Positions 45,701 through 58,598 of a DNA stretch of 64,000 nt are shown piece by piece. The notes under the pieces are model-generated. The model saw only the letters and a list, made by a program, of their open reading frames with translations, ran no database searches and was not told where the DNA came from. The translations under genes and the position numbers were made by a program. How positions within the stretch are numbered: the stretch's first letter is position 1; each line of letters begins with the position of its first letter. The stretch comes from Chromera velia (Eukaryota > Sar > Chromeraceae). Location of the stretch: assembly GCA_018398765.1 (NCBI GenBank), contig JAHBMJ010001890.1, forward strand, positions 43,057 to 107,056. Reading direction: 5' to 3'.

Positions 45701-47030
45701 TTTTTTTCCCTCTGTATGTCTATCCCTCTGTGCATATCCCTTTTTGTCTTTTTGTCTCTCCATCTATCTGCATGTGGCCCCTCCATCCCTTTGTCCATCC
45801 TTTTGTCCTTCTGTCCCCCCGTATTCCGTCCCTCGGCCCTCTTCCGTTTGTCCTCCGTCTCTCTGTCCCTCCATCTTTTTTTTTTCCTCTGTCCCTTGAT
45901 TCCTCCATCCTTCTTCTTTCCCTGTCCCTTCGTCCATCTCTACACCCCTGCACCCTGTCTGCCAGAACCTCCTACTCTGCTGATCAGGTCCTCTGCAGAC
46001 CCTTCTGCTTTGTCGGCTAGATCTCCCCATCCTACTTGTCAGACTTCGGCAGATCGATCCCCCTACTTTGTCTGTTAGATCTTCAATAACCCCCCTCTGT
46101 CTGTAAAATTCCCACAGACCCCCTCACTCTGTCGGCAAAATTTCCACAGACATCCTCACTTGGGTGGCAAAATTCCTAGAGACCCCCCTCACTCTGTCTG
46201 CAAAATTCCCACAGACACCCCCACTCTGTCCGCAAAATTCCCACAGACCCCCCCACCCTGTCGATCAGATCCAGTGCAGACCCGTCCACCTTGCTATAGT
46301 CAAATTTCCGGAGACCCTCCCCTACCCTGTCTGCCAGATCTACTTTGCTTGCCAGATCCTCTGCAGGATCTCTCACCAACCGTTCCCACCCTGCCGGTCA
46401 AATTTCTGCACATAGCTCACTTTGCAGGCCATTCTGCCACCCAGATCCTCTTTGGACTCCCCACTCTGTCGGTCACCCTGCCGGCTAGATCTTCTGTAGG
46501 TCCTGATGGTGTGCTTCTCAGATCCTTTTCAAGCTTTCCCAGTCTGCTCATCAAATTTCCACAGACGCTTCCGCTCTGTTCCTTCAGATGTCAACCGTTT
46601 GCCGTCTCTGCAGGTCGCTCAGGCGCATGTTGACAGGTCCAAGGCGAATGTGGAACCAGCAAAAGAGCCCGTGAAGGTGCGTTCTTTCAACTATCCTCTT
46701 TTAGGCCTATGAAGCGCTTCAAGATTTTATAGCTGCTGCACTGTTTCAGTCGTTTGTTTCTTCTCTGTTCATCTTATTTGGGCTGAAAATCATTGCGCTC
46801 TGTCTGTGTATCTACTTCGCATTACTTCGTATTTTCTTTTTGTAGCTTTTGGCTCTTCAAGGCTTCAGACTCTTGGCATAAAAATGTAGCAAGGTCTCTG
46901 GCATTTCAAACCAAATTTTCTTCTAGATTTTTTTGATTGTTTCACTTTCTATGAAAAGGTGTATCGCACATCGATCAGTACACCCCTTCCTCCTTTGCTA
47001 GCCGGCCGGACGAAGAAGAAACTCCATAAC
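42754..47030 (+). CDS. Exons of an unrecognised plus-strand gene
   Basis: Candidate exons, each bounded by AG and GT: 42754-42867 (GSSPEADEDRDWIERAQHEM), an exon starting 43628 (two frames open; end unclear), 44213-44315 (FLGVPDSRRLSALSPGYTQY), 44842-45010 (frame unclear), 46614-46676 (VAQAHVDRSKANVEPAKE) and 46959-47030 (STPLPPLLAGRTKKKLHN). Polypyrimidine tracts precede most acceptors. I do not recognise the protein. Introns between 45010 and 46614 consist almost wholly of T/C-rich and CAGACCCC-type repeats. Some exons may belong to different genes. The first exon is not visible. Confidence 0.4.
45100..46610. repeat. T/C-rich tract followed by a degenerate ~45-bp array
   Basis: From 45100 to 45950 irregular TCTGTCCCTC-type repeats; from 45955 to 46600 degenerate units built on CTGTCxGCxAxATTCCxCAGACCCCC. 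A second array of this type is found at 48740-49085. Confidence 0.8.
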
Positions 47031-47064
47031 GTGAGCGAACGCTCTGTACCGTCTGCCTCTTTTC

Positions 47065-47690
47065 ATGTCTTCCTACCAGAGATCCCAGGTCTTCCCATCG
47101 GAGCTTTCCATCGGAGATGCCAGGTTTTCTCACACCGGAAAGTCCGGGACTTCTCGCTGGAGATCTCGGGTCTTCCCACCGGAGATCCTAAACCAGAGAT
47201 CCCGAGTCTTCCCCCACCAGGGATCCCGAGTCTTCCCCCACTGGAGATCCCAGGTTTTCCCCTACCAGAGATCCCGAGTCTTCCCCTACCAGGGATCCCG
47301 AGTCTTCCCCCACTGGAGATCCCGGGTCTTCCCCTACCAGAGATCCCGGGTCTTTCCCCACTGGAGATCCCACGTCTTCCCACCGCAGATCTTGGGTCTT
47401 CTCTTCCAGAGATTGCAGCTGTTCCCTTCGGAGATCTTGGGTCTTCCCGCCAGAGATCTTGGGTCTTCCCACCGGAGATCTTGGGTCTTCCCACCGGAGA
47501 TCTCGGATCTTCTCACCGCAGATCATGGGTCGTCCCACTGGAGATCGCTCCTCCTGTAGGCATTCTATTCCTGCATCGGAAGTACTGGGCCTTCTTGTCG
47601 GAGATACCGGGTCTTCCCACCGCCTCCAGAGATTCTGGGACTTCCGACCAGAGATACCAGGCCTTCCTTTCAGAGCTGTCAGGCTGAGAG
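47065..47690. repeat. 24-bp satellite array, block 1
   Basis: Tandem units of about 24 bp with the core GGAGATCC(C/T)xGGTCTTCCC. Because 24 is a multiple of three, several frames are open on both strands (Arg/Ser/Pro-rich translations) without being genes. Confidence 0.9.
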
Positions 47691-48169
47691 ACCCTATGCG
47701 CCCTGCTCTATCAACTAGACCCTCTGTAGATCTCTGGGATCTATCCAATAGACCTTCCAGAGCTGTCTATCTCTCAGGTATCATTCCATCAATAGCAGCT
47801 TTCTAACCTTTTGAGGTCTAGTGAAAATTTATGTGATGAGACAAAAAATAAGAGCTGTGTGCTTCTATGTAGATAAACAGACCAAGGGTTGTACTCATTG
47901 ATTCCGATGAATGCCGCATGTTAATCATTATCATTATTATCATTATCATCATATGCCATCGCCATCAGCCTATTTCTAGGCGTCTACCGTTTGGTGGCAA
48001 TACACGTCGGAGGCAGTTCTATTCATTTCGACAGTGTAGGCAACTGCAAGTCAATATTTATCCACATGTAGCTTTGCTCTTGAGAACCAATAGTTTCAAG
48101 CAGACCGCAAGTCAATCGATGAGCAAATTGCTCCCAAGTTTGAACACCAAAACAAATTAGATTAGATGT

Positions 48170-48390
48170 ACCTCCGGTATATGGGGACGCAGCATGCGTA
48201 CCTACATATCAATTAACAAAAAACAGTGGTTATACTAAGTATTACACATAAAGTAAAAGTATTCTTCATACTATTATAAGTGTAGTTCAACTGAATAGAT
48301 TGATTGATAATTTCTATTGTACGTGCGTCACCGCTATGTCGATTAATCTGTCGCCAGAGCTAGCAGAGCCCTCCTTAGCCTACGTTAATA
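48170..48390 (-). mobile_element. Two retroelement 3'-end fragments
   Basis: About 48170-48225 resembles the dispersed repeat of 7361-7419. About 48295-48385 matches, inverted, the 3' end of the remnant at 21420-22240 over CTGTCGCCAGAGCTAGCAG, with the GATTGATTGAT tail on the expected side. The surrounding 47830-48540 has no gene. Confidence 0.6.
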
Positions 48391-48554
48391 TAAAAAATGT
48401 AAATAGGATAAAATCAAACTTATGTTTTGAGTAAGGCTTTAAAATTGTGAGATTGATTAAAGTAATACTGTACTAGTTAGGAAAAGACAGACATAAAAGC
48501 GACTCCGTTCTGGAGGGGAGGGCTAGTATCGCGGACAGGCAGTTCTAGTGTCTC

Positions 48555-49085
48555 TAGTAGGAAAACTTGGCATCTCTACTGAAATATCCCGGTATCTTCG
48601 GCAGAATATCCCGGTATCTCCGGTGGGAAGTGCCGGGATCTCTTATGAAAACACCCGTTTTTCTTTGGCAGAAAGGCCCGGGATCTTCAGTTGAAAGACC
48701 CGGTATCTCCGGTGGGAAGATTCATAATCTCCGTACACCCCTCCACAGTGCCAGTCAGACTCTCACAAACCCCTCCACTCTGTTCATAAAACTCCTGCAG
48801 GCCCCATAACAAGTTGATAACCATAGACTTCCTCACTCTACCAGCCAGACTCATATACAAACCCTTCTACCCTGCCAGCCAAATTCTGTTTAGACCGCCC
48901 CACACTGCCATTGGCAATCAAATTTTTGCAGAACCTCCTCTATCCTGTCTCAGGCTATCAGATTTCTGTAGTCCCCACTCACTTTGTGCACCAGATCTTC
49001 TGCAGATCACTCTACCATCTCCGTCAAATTTCTGTAGATCTCCCCCACCTTGTTTATCAAGTTCCTGCAAAATCTCCTCTATTTC
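48555..49085. repeat. Second blocks of the 24-bp and ~45-bp satellites
   Basis: 48555-48735 has GGTATCTCCGGTGGGAAG-type units related to the 24-bp array; 48740-49085 repeats the CAGACCCC/TCTGCAGA units of the 45955-46600 array. Confidence 0.7.
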
Positions 49086-49689
49086 GTTGTTAACCTTTAG
49101 TACCGTGTCTTTCAGCACTTTTTTGCAGAGTGCACGTTCTCTCCCAGTTTTTTAAAGACACATCATCCTCTTTGGGGCTGTTGTCCATCAATAGGTTAAC
49201 TGAAACGGGTACTGTCATAATGATTACCATTTTTCATAGTGACTCTGAATTTCATAATGATTATGAGGAATCACTCAACTTTGGAAGCCGATTTCTCACT
49301 CAAAAATCATTTTCTCAAAAAATCGTTTAAACAAATTTAAACAAGTTGTTTTGTCTCATAAAAATGAATCTTTTTAGCGGCAAAACTCCTTCAAATTTTA
49401 TTTTTTTTCAGAAGGCCACCCATAATGATTATGAAGATTTTATAGTGACTGTAATGATGTCATTATGATAATGATTATAGAGTTAACCCACTGATGGGAG
49501 TCTTTGCAGTTTTTTTATCATCCTATGTTCTTGTATTCATCTTTCTCGATATCCTGCCTCCAATCTTTTCTTTACAGATCTTCCGCTTCTCTGTTACCTT
49601 TTTTCTCTTCACTATCTTTAGCCGTTGTATGGTCTATCATTTTTTCTGCTTTAAAGATATCCGATTCGGTCCTTATTTCTTTTTAATTG

Positions 49690-50190
49690 CAGATGCCAGG
49701 CCTTCCTTTAAAAAAAATACTGGGCTTTCCTATCGGAAAGTTTCAGACACACCGAGCCTGTTTTTTAAGACACTAGGTCTTCCTTTTGGAGACACCAGTT
49801 CTCCCCGTCGGAGACACCAGATCTTCCTGTCGGAGATACCAGATCTTCCTGTTGGAGATACTAGATCTCCCTTTTGGAGACACCAGGTCTTTAATTCAGA
49901 GACACTAGCTCTTCCTCTTGAAGATACCAGATCTTCCCGTCGGAGATACCAGGTCTTCCCTTTGGAGATACCAGGTCTTCCCTTCAGAGACACTAGTAGC
50001 TCTTCTTCTTAGAGATACCAGGTCTTCCTGTTGGAGACACTAGGTCTTCCCTTCGAAGATACCAGGTCTTTCCTTTAGAGATACTAGATCTTCTCCTTAA
50101 GGATGCCAGTACTTCTTACTGGAGATGTCAGGCCTCCCTATCAAAAATACCGGGGCATATATTGGGGCATCCTATTAGAGATACTGGCTG
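49690..50190. repeat. 24-bp satellite array, block 3
   Basis: Units with core GGAGATACCAGATCTTCC, 22-24 bp long, clearly of the same family as the array at 47065-47690 but more diverged. 50190-51060 is A/T-rich with no gene seen. Confidence 0.85.
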
Positions 50191-51062
50191 GCCTTTCACT
50201 TTAAAAACATTGTCATAAAAACAAACTGCCACGTGTGCGTATTTATATGTCTAAACTCAACTATAAAGTTAGCATAAACGCTAAACATCTGGTAGCAATG
50301 GACTGATAGTACATAACGGTAGATAATGACAATGATGAATGCTCTAAAGACCAACCAAAAAAGGTCATAATTCTGTTTTTTATTATACAGATATAGATAC
50401 TGCAAATGCATACACGCGTTCTTTTGACTGGTGTATCTATAAATGCTATATTTTATTATATTTATTCACTCACACTCAAGCTCACCATAATTTGATCAAA
50501 ACTATACGATATCATTTTCTGTAAGCATAAGCATATGCCTCTGGACTTTCTTCTAAAACTTGTGTTTATAAGCAAATTTAAAAAATAGTAGTGCTTCCTA
50601 GCTTATTTACTGCTACTTAGTTTGTATTATAACCCTATAAAAAGGTGCCGATGCGGGGGCAAGCCATGCAGTAGAGCCTGACTGAGCTAGACTGACAGAT
50701 ACAGAGACGCTGGCGAGAGTGGAGGTATAATGCTAACTTTTTACCAATCTTGAGAATGAATTTTTGTCAGAGATGCGCCGGTCTCCTATGTACAGGGGGG
50801 GGGAACTTTCCAGGGAACTTCAAGTCCACTTTGCACCCGCCCCCCCCGGCATGCGTTTGACGAAAGTCCTATATAATTCAAATAATATAAACTGGTAAAA
50901 TATGACACATAAAATGATATAAGGATAACATACAATTTTTTAAAGCGTTGCTTTGAATTTATTTAGCTTCTAGACACCTGAAAATGTGATTGAGGTGCCT
51001 AGGGTAACCTACTTTAATACCCTTTTTTTGGGAGGGGCGTATGTAATATTGTTTTTCCACAG

Positions 51063-51199
51063 ACAAGATAGCATTACTGGTTACTGAGGATGGAACGATT
51101 CAATTCGAGGTCACTCTCGGCAATCGATTGAAGAGAGAGAATGATGGTTGTGAGGAAACAAAATTGCAGACAACGAGACTCTACATCCTCCTTCAGTAA
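51063..51199 (+). CDS. Candidate terminal exon of a plus-strand gene
   Basis: After a TTTTTCCACAG acceptor the frame reads KIALLVTEDGTIQFEVTLGN and continues for 44 residues to TAA at 51197-51199. The composition is strongly protein-like. It could be the last exon of the gene with exons at 42754-47030, but its phase does not join the exon ending at 47030, so at least one exon is missing or it belongs elsewhere. It overlaps the last codons of the minus-strand gene by 7 bases. Confidence 0.4.
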
Positions 51200-54100
51200 C
51201 TGCTCGACGCCTGCTGCTTGGAAGGGCCACCCTCGCTCTGCAGATTGAAAACGACACACAACAAAAACACGTGGATTTCATCGTGATGAAGGCCTGCAAG
51301 TCGACTGGTCTCGCACATGAAAGATCGAGTGTCAAGATGGAAAAGAGACTACCAAAGGTTGCTGTTCTATCTTGGTCTTGAAGCTAAGCCTTCAGCTAGT
51401 ACGGCAGTGACGGCTCGGGGCAAACAACATTAGGTGGGCTGCATATCAAACAAGTTTGTCCCGGTTTGTCAAGAGGTCCACTTTAGATTTGCACTGACCG
51501 TGATCAGTTTTCTCTCTTTTTGTTGCACTGTGAATTGTAAAGAGCCCCGATCGCCGAAATTGAGCTTCCCGGAAGGTGAAGATGGAAAGGACTCGAAGTC
51601 TTGGAGGGGTTCTGTAACGAAGGTTGCCGACCCAGCCTTCCTCCCTCTGGTGGAAATTGTGGAGAGGCTGAGGGTCTCCAGTAGCCATACCTTCAGAGCC
51701 TTCAAGAGGTCCCGATGCGAAACTCCCTGCAACTCTCCGGACTCTTTCGCCTTCCAGACGATCTGCAAGGAATTGTGTCGATCTGATTAAGTGTAATGCT
51801 GTGTAAGTGCAATGGTGGTCAAGCAAAATTTCGAATGAGACAAGTCCTGTAGGCAGCTGAAGAAGTTGGATCCTCCTAATGCAGGAAGTCAGGAGACGGG
51901 AAACAAAAGCGTCACAAAGCAAAAGAAAGCATCCATACACAAAAGAGAAGTATAGAAAGAATCGAGAAAAGGGAAACAACAAAGAAGCGAGCAGATTCTA
52001 CAACGAGGAAGAGAGGCGAAAAAGAAGGCTACAGAAGATTGAATAAAAGGAAGGTGCGGAAGCAATTTCAATTTGAAGAAAGGCAGAGCGCAGGTCCGGA
52101 TCGAGACTTTAATCGGTAGATAGAGTACAACGATGGACTTTCGCGGAAGTTAGCAAAAAGCAAAAGGATCTAACAAGCACAAAAATGAGATTTCTACAGA
52201 CCTTCAGCTTGAACACCTCAGCGATAGCCGACTTGGAAGATGAGGAGGATGATAGGGGGGGGGACCGTTTGCCTGTCACACGAGCCTGCAATGCAGCAAA
52301 GGAGGAGGGGCGTCCACACAATGCGTAGAACAGACTGACCGTATGCTTATTCAACGTTTGTTCTCAACGGAAACGGATGCGAATTCCCGAAGTGGTAAGT
52401 CGTCACGGTTCGTGCTTGTCTGCAAACAGGAGTTCCTGCACAGGCAACGCCCAGTGCAGTTCTTGCGAACAGCCAATGAAGCAATTGCAAAGAGCATACA
52501 GCATGCACAATATGAAAAACTGTGAGCACCTGCAAGAAACACACACATTTAGACTTTACGTACAGAGTTGCTATAACATGCCCTTGCTGTGTAATGAAAT
52601 AGAAAATTAAGAAGCGATTCAAAAGCAGAAGGATTACTGTCGACGGTCTGGCTGCCTTCGGTCCAGGAGACATACGATGAGAAAGGCACCTGTGAGCGAC
52701 ATTTCCGCACTAAATGAGAAGAGGATCGAGAAGCAAATTTGATTGATCGAACGACGACATGACAAAAGGGGGTTGCAGAGAAAAGAAGGTAAAATTTATG
52801 GTTCCCTCTTTCCGGTTGTGCTCGGTGAATGATCCCCCGCTGACACTTCCACTTTCACAGGCGCGCACTCGCCTACACGGGGTAGAGCGGCGTCAGCAAC
52901 CTGCTGCGATTTACTCTGCTGAAAGCTTCCGTGTCGACGCGTATGGCCCCTTGAATGACTCACCAGATCTCCAGCACCTGCTGGTGGAACAAGACCTTGA
53001 AAAGTAGAAACGAGTTGGTACTGCGTCCTGCAACCTCGAAAGCAGACGAGCGAGGAAAAAAATATGTAATCTTTCAAGAAGGAAAAGGGAGAGAGACCCA
53101 CCGTGTCCGCTACATAGTCCGCTGGTCGAGTCAGTGCCCACAGTCTCTGCAGTACAGATTCAACACACGGAAAGCGCACGTCGAGATGGCAGTGGAGGTC
53201 ATCAACCTCATATTCAATTTGCAATATGCAAGCTATTGCAGCATATCGCATCGTGAGAGCACAATGCATGTCGGTCAGACTGGCAGATGCATGAGATTCC
53301 TCCCTGTCATTTTACTGTTCCAGCCCTCTCTCTGAACTTCGTTCTTCTTGCATGCCTTCTCGCGCGTCGAAGTCTATTCGTTCAGTGGTTTGTATAGCAG
53401 CCAAGGAATGGGGTTGGCCGGTCTACATGTATGTCTTTCTATCTGTCTTGGAAGCTGTAGCCAGAGTCTCAATCTGACTCTTTCTGCGTGGGGCCGTCAT
53501 CCTCAGACTCTTTGTCCCATTGGTCACAAATGGATTCTTCCACTCCCCTCCCATACGGTCTCTCCATCTGTCTGTCACTCTTTGTGGTCAGTTGGTCTAG
53601 TAAGTCTGTCAGTCCAATGATCTATCTGTCAGGGTCTGTCTGTGAGGGTCTGTCTGTGATGGTCCAGGTCTGTCTGTGATGGTCTATCTGTGATGGTCTG
53701 CCTGTGATGGTCTGTCTGTGATGGTCTGCCTGTGATGGTCTGTTTGTGAGGGTCTGTCTGTGATGGTCTGTCTATGATGGTCTGTCTGTGATGGTCCAGG
53801 TCTGTCTGTGATGGTCTGTCTGTAAGGGTGTGCCTGTGATGGTCTGTCTTTGATGGTCTGTTTGTGAGGGTCTGTCTGTGAGGGTCTGTCTGTGGTGGTT
53901 TGTCTGTGATGGTCTGTCTGTGATGGTCCAGGTCTGTCTGTGATGGTCTGTCTGTAAGGGTGTGCCTGTGATGGTCTGTCTGTGATGAAAGGACGAACGG
54001 ACGGAAAGACGGACGGACGACTGACTGACTTATTGATCTGTCTGTCTATTTGTCTCTACAACCTGTCCTGCCTTTCTGCCAATTGACATTCCTTGATCGA

Positions 54101-57100
54101 CCCAAACGGTGTGTCTGCATCATGTCAGCCTCCCACTTTACGTCCACTTAGCCACTTGTTTGTAAATGTACGCCTTAATGCAATCTACAGAGAGAGGTGC
54201 TACCTACAGCATATCTGTTGTCTTTCAGTGCCTGTATTCATTCGCACTTGTGGTCATGTGCTCTGTCTTCATTTCTTACACTTTTTTTTTGCTGCATATA
54301 AAAGATGTTTGTTGGTATCTCCAGTGAACAATCGACCATAATCTGCAGACTGCAGTAGAATGTGCACTGACATACCAGAATCTGATTCTCTGCGTCCTAA
54401 AAAACTGACCCGTATAGACCTTCTCATCAACCTCCGCAGCCGCCTGTCTTGCTGCTCGCTTTCCGTGGCCACAGTTTCCTCATCGTCCTCAAACTTCGCG
54501 ACCTTCATATTGAGGAAGGCCTGGAAGAACAGTGCCGACTGTGCTTCCTCCTCCAAGTTCTTGACGTGGTCCTCAAATTTTTGCATCTTCCTGCAGCCAT
54601 CACGGAGCAACACACTTGCTCCTTTCGCTGGCCACTCATTGATGGGAAGATGACTGGGTTCTCAATGGTCGTCACTCACTTTAGTGGAGTCAATGAGTGA
54701 GCCAAAAGCGGTCAAGAGTATTCAAGAGTCAGTGACTAAACGACTTGCTGCAGCAGCCACACACTCATCCACTCAGCTGACCCGGTCTTCTGGAAGTTTT
54801 GCATTGCTGCCTCGACAAACTGCTGCAGGTTCGATGCTTTTTCTCGTATCGCAACTGTTAGTGACGCCCAGGAGAGCTGCAGACAGTCATGATGAAAGAG
54901 AGAGAAGCGCAGTAAAAGCCAGACTGGACATGACGCGACTTTGCTCACAAACCACAATTGACATTGGAAGAAATCGTGCCGACCCCTGTGGGGGAGGCTT
55001 GGGGGTCGTAGGTCAGTTCGTTTCGCTCGATCTGCTGAGGTCTGTGTTTGTATTTGATCCCGTATTTCGCATTGGCCTCCATGACGATTTTTGTTGGAGG
55101 AGGGGCATCGAGTGTCTTTAACTTCTTCAAGTAGCTGCACGATGAATACATCGAGCCAACTGACATCAAAGAGAAGGTAGGGGGGGAAAAACAAACGAGG
55201 GAAAGCCGACGACGTTTAATGTCTATTCATGTGAAGCCTACCTCAAGACGTTTGTGCGTACGTAAAACGTATGGTCTCCCGGTACTTCTTTCATGTATAG
55301 CTACACATTCCCCAATACTTTGTGATTGTCTGCCGTTCGATTGATATCTGTCTTCCTTCAAACGCTTTCAATTTTCGTTCACAACTTGGCCTGTCGAGAT
55401 CAGGAGCCAAACCTCTTCCCATCTTTGTTGAATGCGCTTTTGATTTCGGTCTGTAGCAGCTTCCCTTGGGCGTTTTTCCCTTTCTACTCATCTTCTCAGG
55501 TAATGCAGTATGGTCTACCTGATCATTGGCAAATTGACTTTTTTTCCGGAGTCATCAAAAAACGGAAAAGAAAAGAGTTGCAAACTTTATGCTAAGCACA
55601 CAGCTTCGTTGTCAGGAGGACTTGCACTGTTCACGCACATTCATTTGACACGTACGTCTCACCCCATGTGCATGCTTGCTTACGTCTCAAAAAGAACGGC
55701 AACGTTGTCGCTGTGCTCACTCAGGTGTACTCCCATTTCGATCATGGTAATCAACACCTCCATGTCCTTCGTGTCAAGTCCTAGCCCCTCTCTGAACCCC
55801 TTCTCTGCCTGCAGTACAGATGAAAAGAAGGGGATCGGGCCGTACGTGAAAGACTTTGATTAATGATTGCCCCAACATTCATAATGGTACGCTCAATGTT
55901 AGTGCATGTCAGTCTGCTTGCACATTAGTTTGTCAGTCGCCCAGCGATGTACTTCGACTGTTCGATGGCAAAAAATTGTTGACATCATATCAGCAAATCA
56001 GACCGTCAATCAGGTCATGAAATTTACACACATAAACGTTCCTAGATGAATTGTCTGCATGGTAGGCAATCAATGAAATCACGTCACATCGACGACATCA
56101 GAGGATTCGAAGAAAAGACAACTTGAAATCAACGCATGGAGTGTTGATCACGCGAGATGCAACGGTCTACGATCATTTTTACTGTTGCGCGCTTGCATCC
56201 TAGCTGACCATTGAAATCCGGAATTTCCACAGGTTTTGGATGGAGTCTGACTCAGGGACCAAGCAGGGCCGAGCGTGCACTGGAAGATTCCCGATCCTCT
56301 GGTGAGGCACCTCGCCGGGATCCACAGGGCTGTGATCTGCCGTTGGGAGAATTGGGAGGGACTGCAAGAGAAGAGAGCAGGACCGTCACAGGAAACGGGT
56401 GAAAATAGGTGAAACATTTCAGCACTTGGCGGTGAGCAGAACATAAATATTGATAAAACAGGCCACTGAACGCTTTTGCGTTCTCACTCAAACCATGAAT
56501 GCGAAAAGGGGTTTTCAGGGTCATTCATGGTCATTCCTTCAGAAAAGACAATTCTGGTGCACATGTAAGCGCATGTAGAAAAGGGATGGCTGGCAGTGAA
56601 TTGTCCCTAAAATGAAATGTTTCTTCATGATTTCACAGGGCAGGTACATGAATTCACACTGCATGGGAATCTGCATCTCTTTATTTCCATCTCTTTATTT
56701 TGGTAGATATATAGACATGATCAAATGACACTCGCTCACCAGGCGGAACAAGGCCCAGCCCGAGTCAAGTCCAACCTGTTCTGTGCACAGATACTCGCCC
56801 AGCTCCGAGTCATATAGACTCGCAAACTCATCCAAGAAGAATCTCTCAGCCCCCCACACGATAAGCCCCGGAGGGTCAATCGCGTGGCTCCCCTCAATGT
56901 CCCTCTGCCAGCCTTTCAGAAGAAGAAGGGAGGTCGCTTCAGACGGTCCGTATTGCTGCATTACGCAATCTCATAAAGTGATTTTTGAAGAAGGGACGCA
57001 TTCAGCTGAGTGTCGTCGAGTGTTGTCGAAAGAATCTACAAAGCATGCATGCATGCATGCATTGAAAGGATGACCTACCACGGCGTCTATGGGCTCCAAG

Positions 57101-57530
57101 ATGTCGAAATTGTTTCGCAACGCGTTAAGAATCCCTTCTTCGACCTTCATCTCTGCCAAGTCCGTTTGCAATGTATATTGAGATATCAAGAAACCAATTA
57201 ATGTACTCAAGCTAGAAGCAATTCAGCCATCAACAAGTATAACGTGTTCACCACTGAAGAGAGCCACACGCAAAGACTTCAAAACAAACAGTCAATCGTT
57301 GACTCAAAGTTACGTTGTTGAGAGTTACGTTCAGTGAGGCGATGATCAGTGTTGTTTGAATGTGGACGTTGCATACCATGTGCCGCCTTTGTGCTGTTCT
57401 TTTTGAACCGCTCCTGGAGATCTTTGAACCTCTGTCGCCTTAAGTGCAGTGCACCTCTGAATCTCTGGACATTGAAACGCATTCTTTGATACCACGAGGA
57501 CGCACGGTCCCTCATCAGTTGGGTGTTCAT
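51193..57530 (-). CDS. Multi-exon gene of unknown function
   Basis: Phase-compatible exons from the ATG at 57530: 57530-57377, 57152-57079, 56904-56740, 56361-56209, 55808-55684, 55134-54984, 54876-54782, 54590-about 54408, then less certain exons between 53250 and 52350, and finally 52285-52202, 51762-51499 and 51237-51193 (TGA). The N-terminus is basic and helical (RRQRFKDLQERFKK), the middle has PGLIVWGAERFFLDEFASLY, and a C-terminal helical stretch reads QKFEDHVKNLEEEAQSAL and ends in a basic RRLRRLMRR. The last exons give SAIAEVFKLK-IVWKAKESGEL and a Ser-rich end. No membrane segment or known catalytic motif is visible. A segment in exon 55808-55684 (GLGLDTKDMEVLITMIEMGV) faintly resembles MOZART1, but that is weak. 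Product unknown; about 450-500 residues. Confidence 0.6.
53630..53990. repeat. 14-bp minisatellite
   Basis: Units of GGTCTGTCTGTGAT with small variants, about 24 copies, with a longer unit containing GGTCCAGGTCTGTCTGTGAT recurring three times. The flanks 53340-53630 and 53990-54260 hold no gene I can support. Confidence 0.92.
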
Positions 57531-58598
57531 TTGATAGCGGATATATATATATATAAAAGCCCGTTCCCTTGAATTCCGGACAGCTGAATCTGTATGGTTG
57601 ATTTTTTTTTTTTATTTTGTGAATTAAAATATAATAAATGAATTACCGTATATTTCACCATACTTTGCCCACTGGGGTTTCGGGTCCTCCACCTAAACAT
57701 ATAAAGTTTGAAAAAACTCCAGATAAATCGATATAAAGAGCCTGCCCAAAAGTGAGGGGGCACTCATGCATTGCAGCCTACAAGAAGCGTGCACTGCCTC
57801 AGTCACAGCTCAGGATTAGTCAATCTAACCTAGAGAGAGAAAAGAGTCGTTAGCCTCCTGGGTAGACGGTCTGGTGGGTGCCCTGCAGAAAGAGGAAAGC
57901 GACACACATGGACAGAGGGGCATGCAGGGAGACGGATGGGCAAATCTTTCAGTTCTTATCACTCCAATAAAAATTTGATGGAAAAGGCTGTTCTATGGAC
58001 CCCCCCGACCTCAAAGATGTAATTAGCAACTTTGGAGACCCCCATTTGGTCACTTGAGCTCTGACCCAAGATCTGCCCCTGCCTCGACTTTGCACGATCT
58101 CTCCAGCCAGAAAAGAGACGGCAGACAAATGCATGCACGGGCGGCCCCGGAAGGCAGTGCGAAAGTGGGCAAAGTATGAGTGAATCTGGTATAACTTGCA
58201 GGTGATACACTGCAGAAGTCGCGCGTGCATACCATATATGCACGCGGCCCCGGCGCGGCCGGGTTCCGCCCTGCGCGCGCGCGCGCGGCCCCAAGTTAGT
58301 TGGGCCCCGCACCGCGGGCCATGAAAGCCCCAATTAAGTTCGTTGGCTCTACTGATGTACTATTCATATTCATATTACTGCATGATGTCCACTCACTCTT
58401 TTTCCTTGTTCTCATGAAGTTCTGCTTCATCTCATTTCGCTTTCACCAGCATTCATCGCAAACTTTACCTGAATCGCTATCGCAGGAAGCCGCTACGGCA
58501 GCATCTTTCTTTTGCGTGACTGAAACGGTTCTTCAAAAAGGAGACTGCGCTTATTTCACTTGAAACTCAGTTCGCGTCTGATTTGCTTCCAAGTCAAA
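57531..58598. other. Divergent intergenic region
   Basis: Lies between the minus-strand gene starting at 57530 and the plus-strand RRM gene starting at 58599. It contains TATATATATATATA near 57541-57554, a poly(T) run, and a GC-rich block near 58238-58320 with GCGCGCGCGCGCG, a possible Z-DNA-forming run. No gene seen. Confidence 0.5.

Noticed and set aside
45369-46078. Pro/Ser/Cys-rich frames on both strands
   Set aside because: Pyrimidine-rich repeats; composition follows the TCTGTCCCTC unit.
46959-47687. 242-residue frame with PEIPSLPPPGIP-type repeats
   Set aside because: Most is the 24-bp satellite; only the first 24 codons (46959-47030) look like an exon, and they end at a GTGAGC donor.
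55290-55500. Additional exon of the 51193-57530 gene (PKSKAHSTKMGRG frame)
   Set aside because: The exons on either side (ending 55684 and starting 55134) already join in phase, and the segment has no convincing donor.
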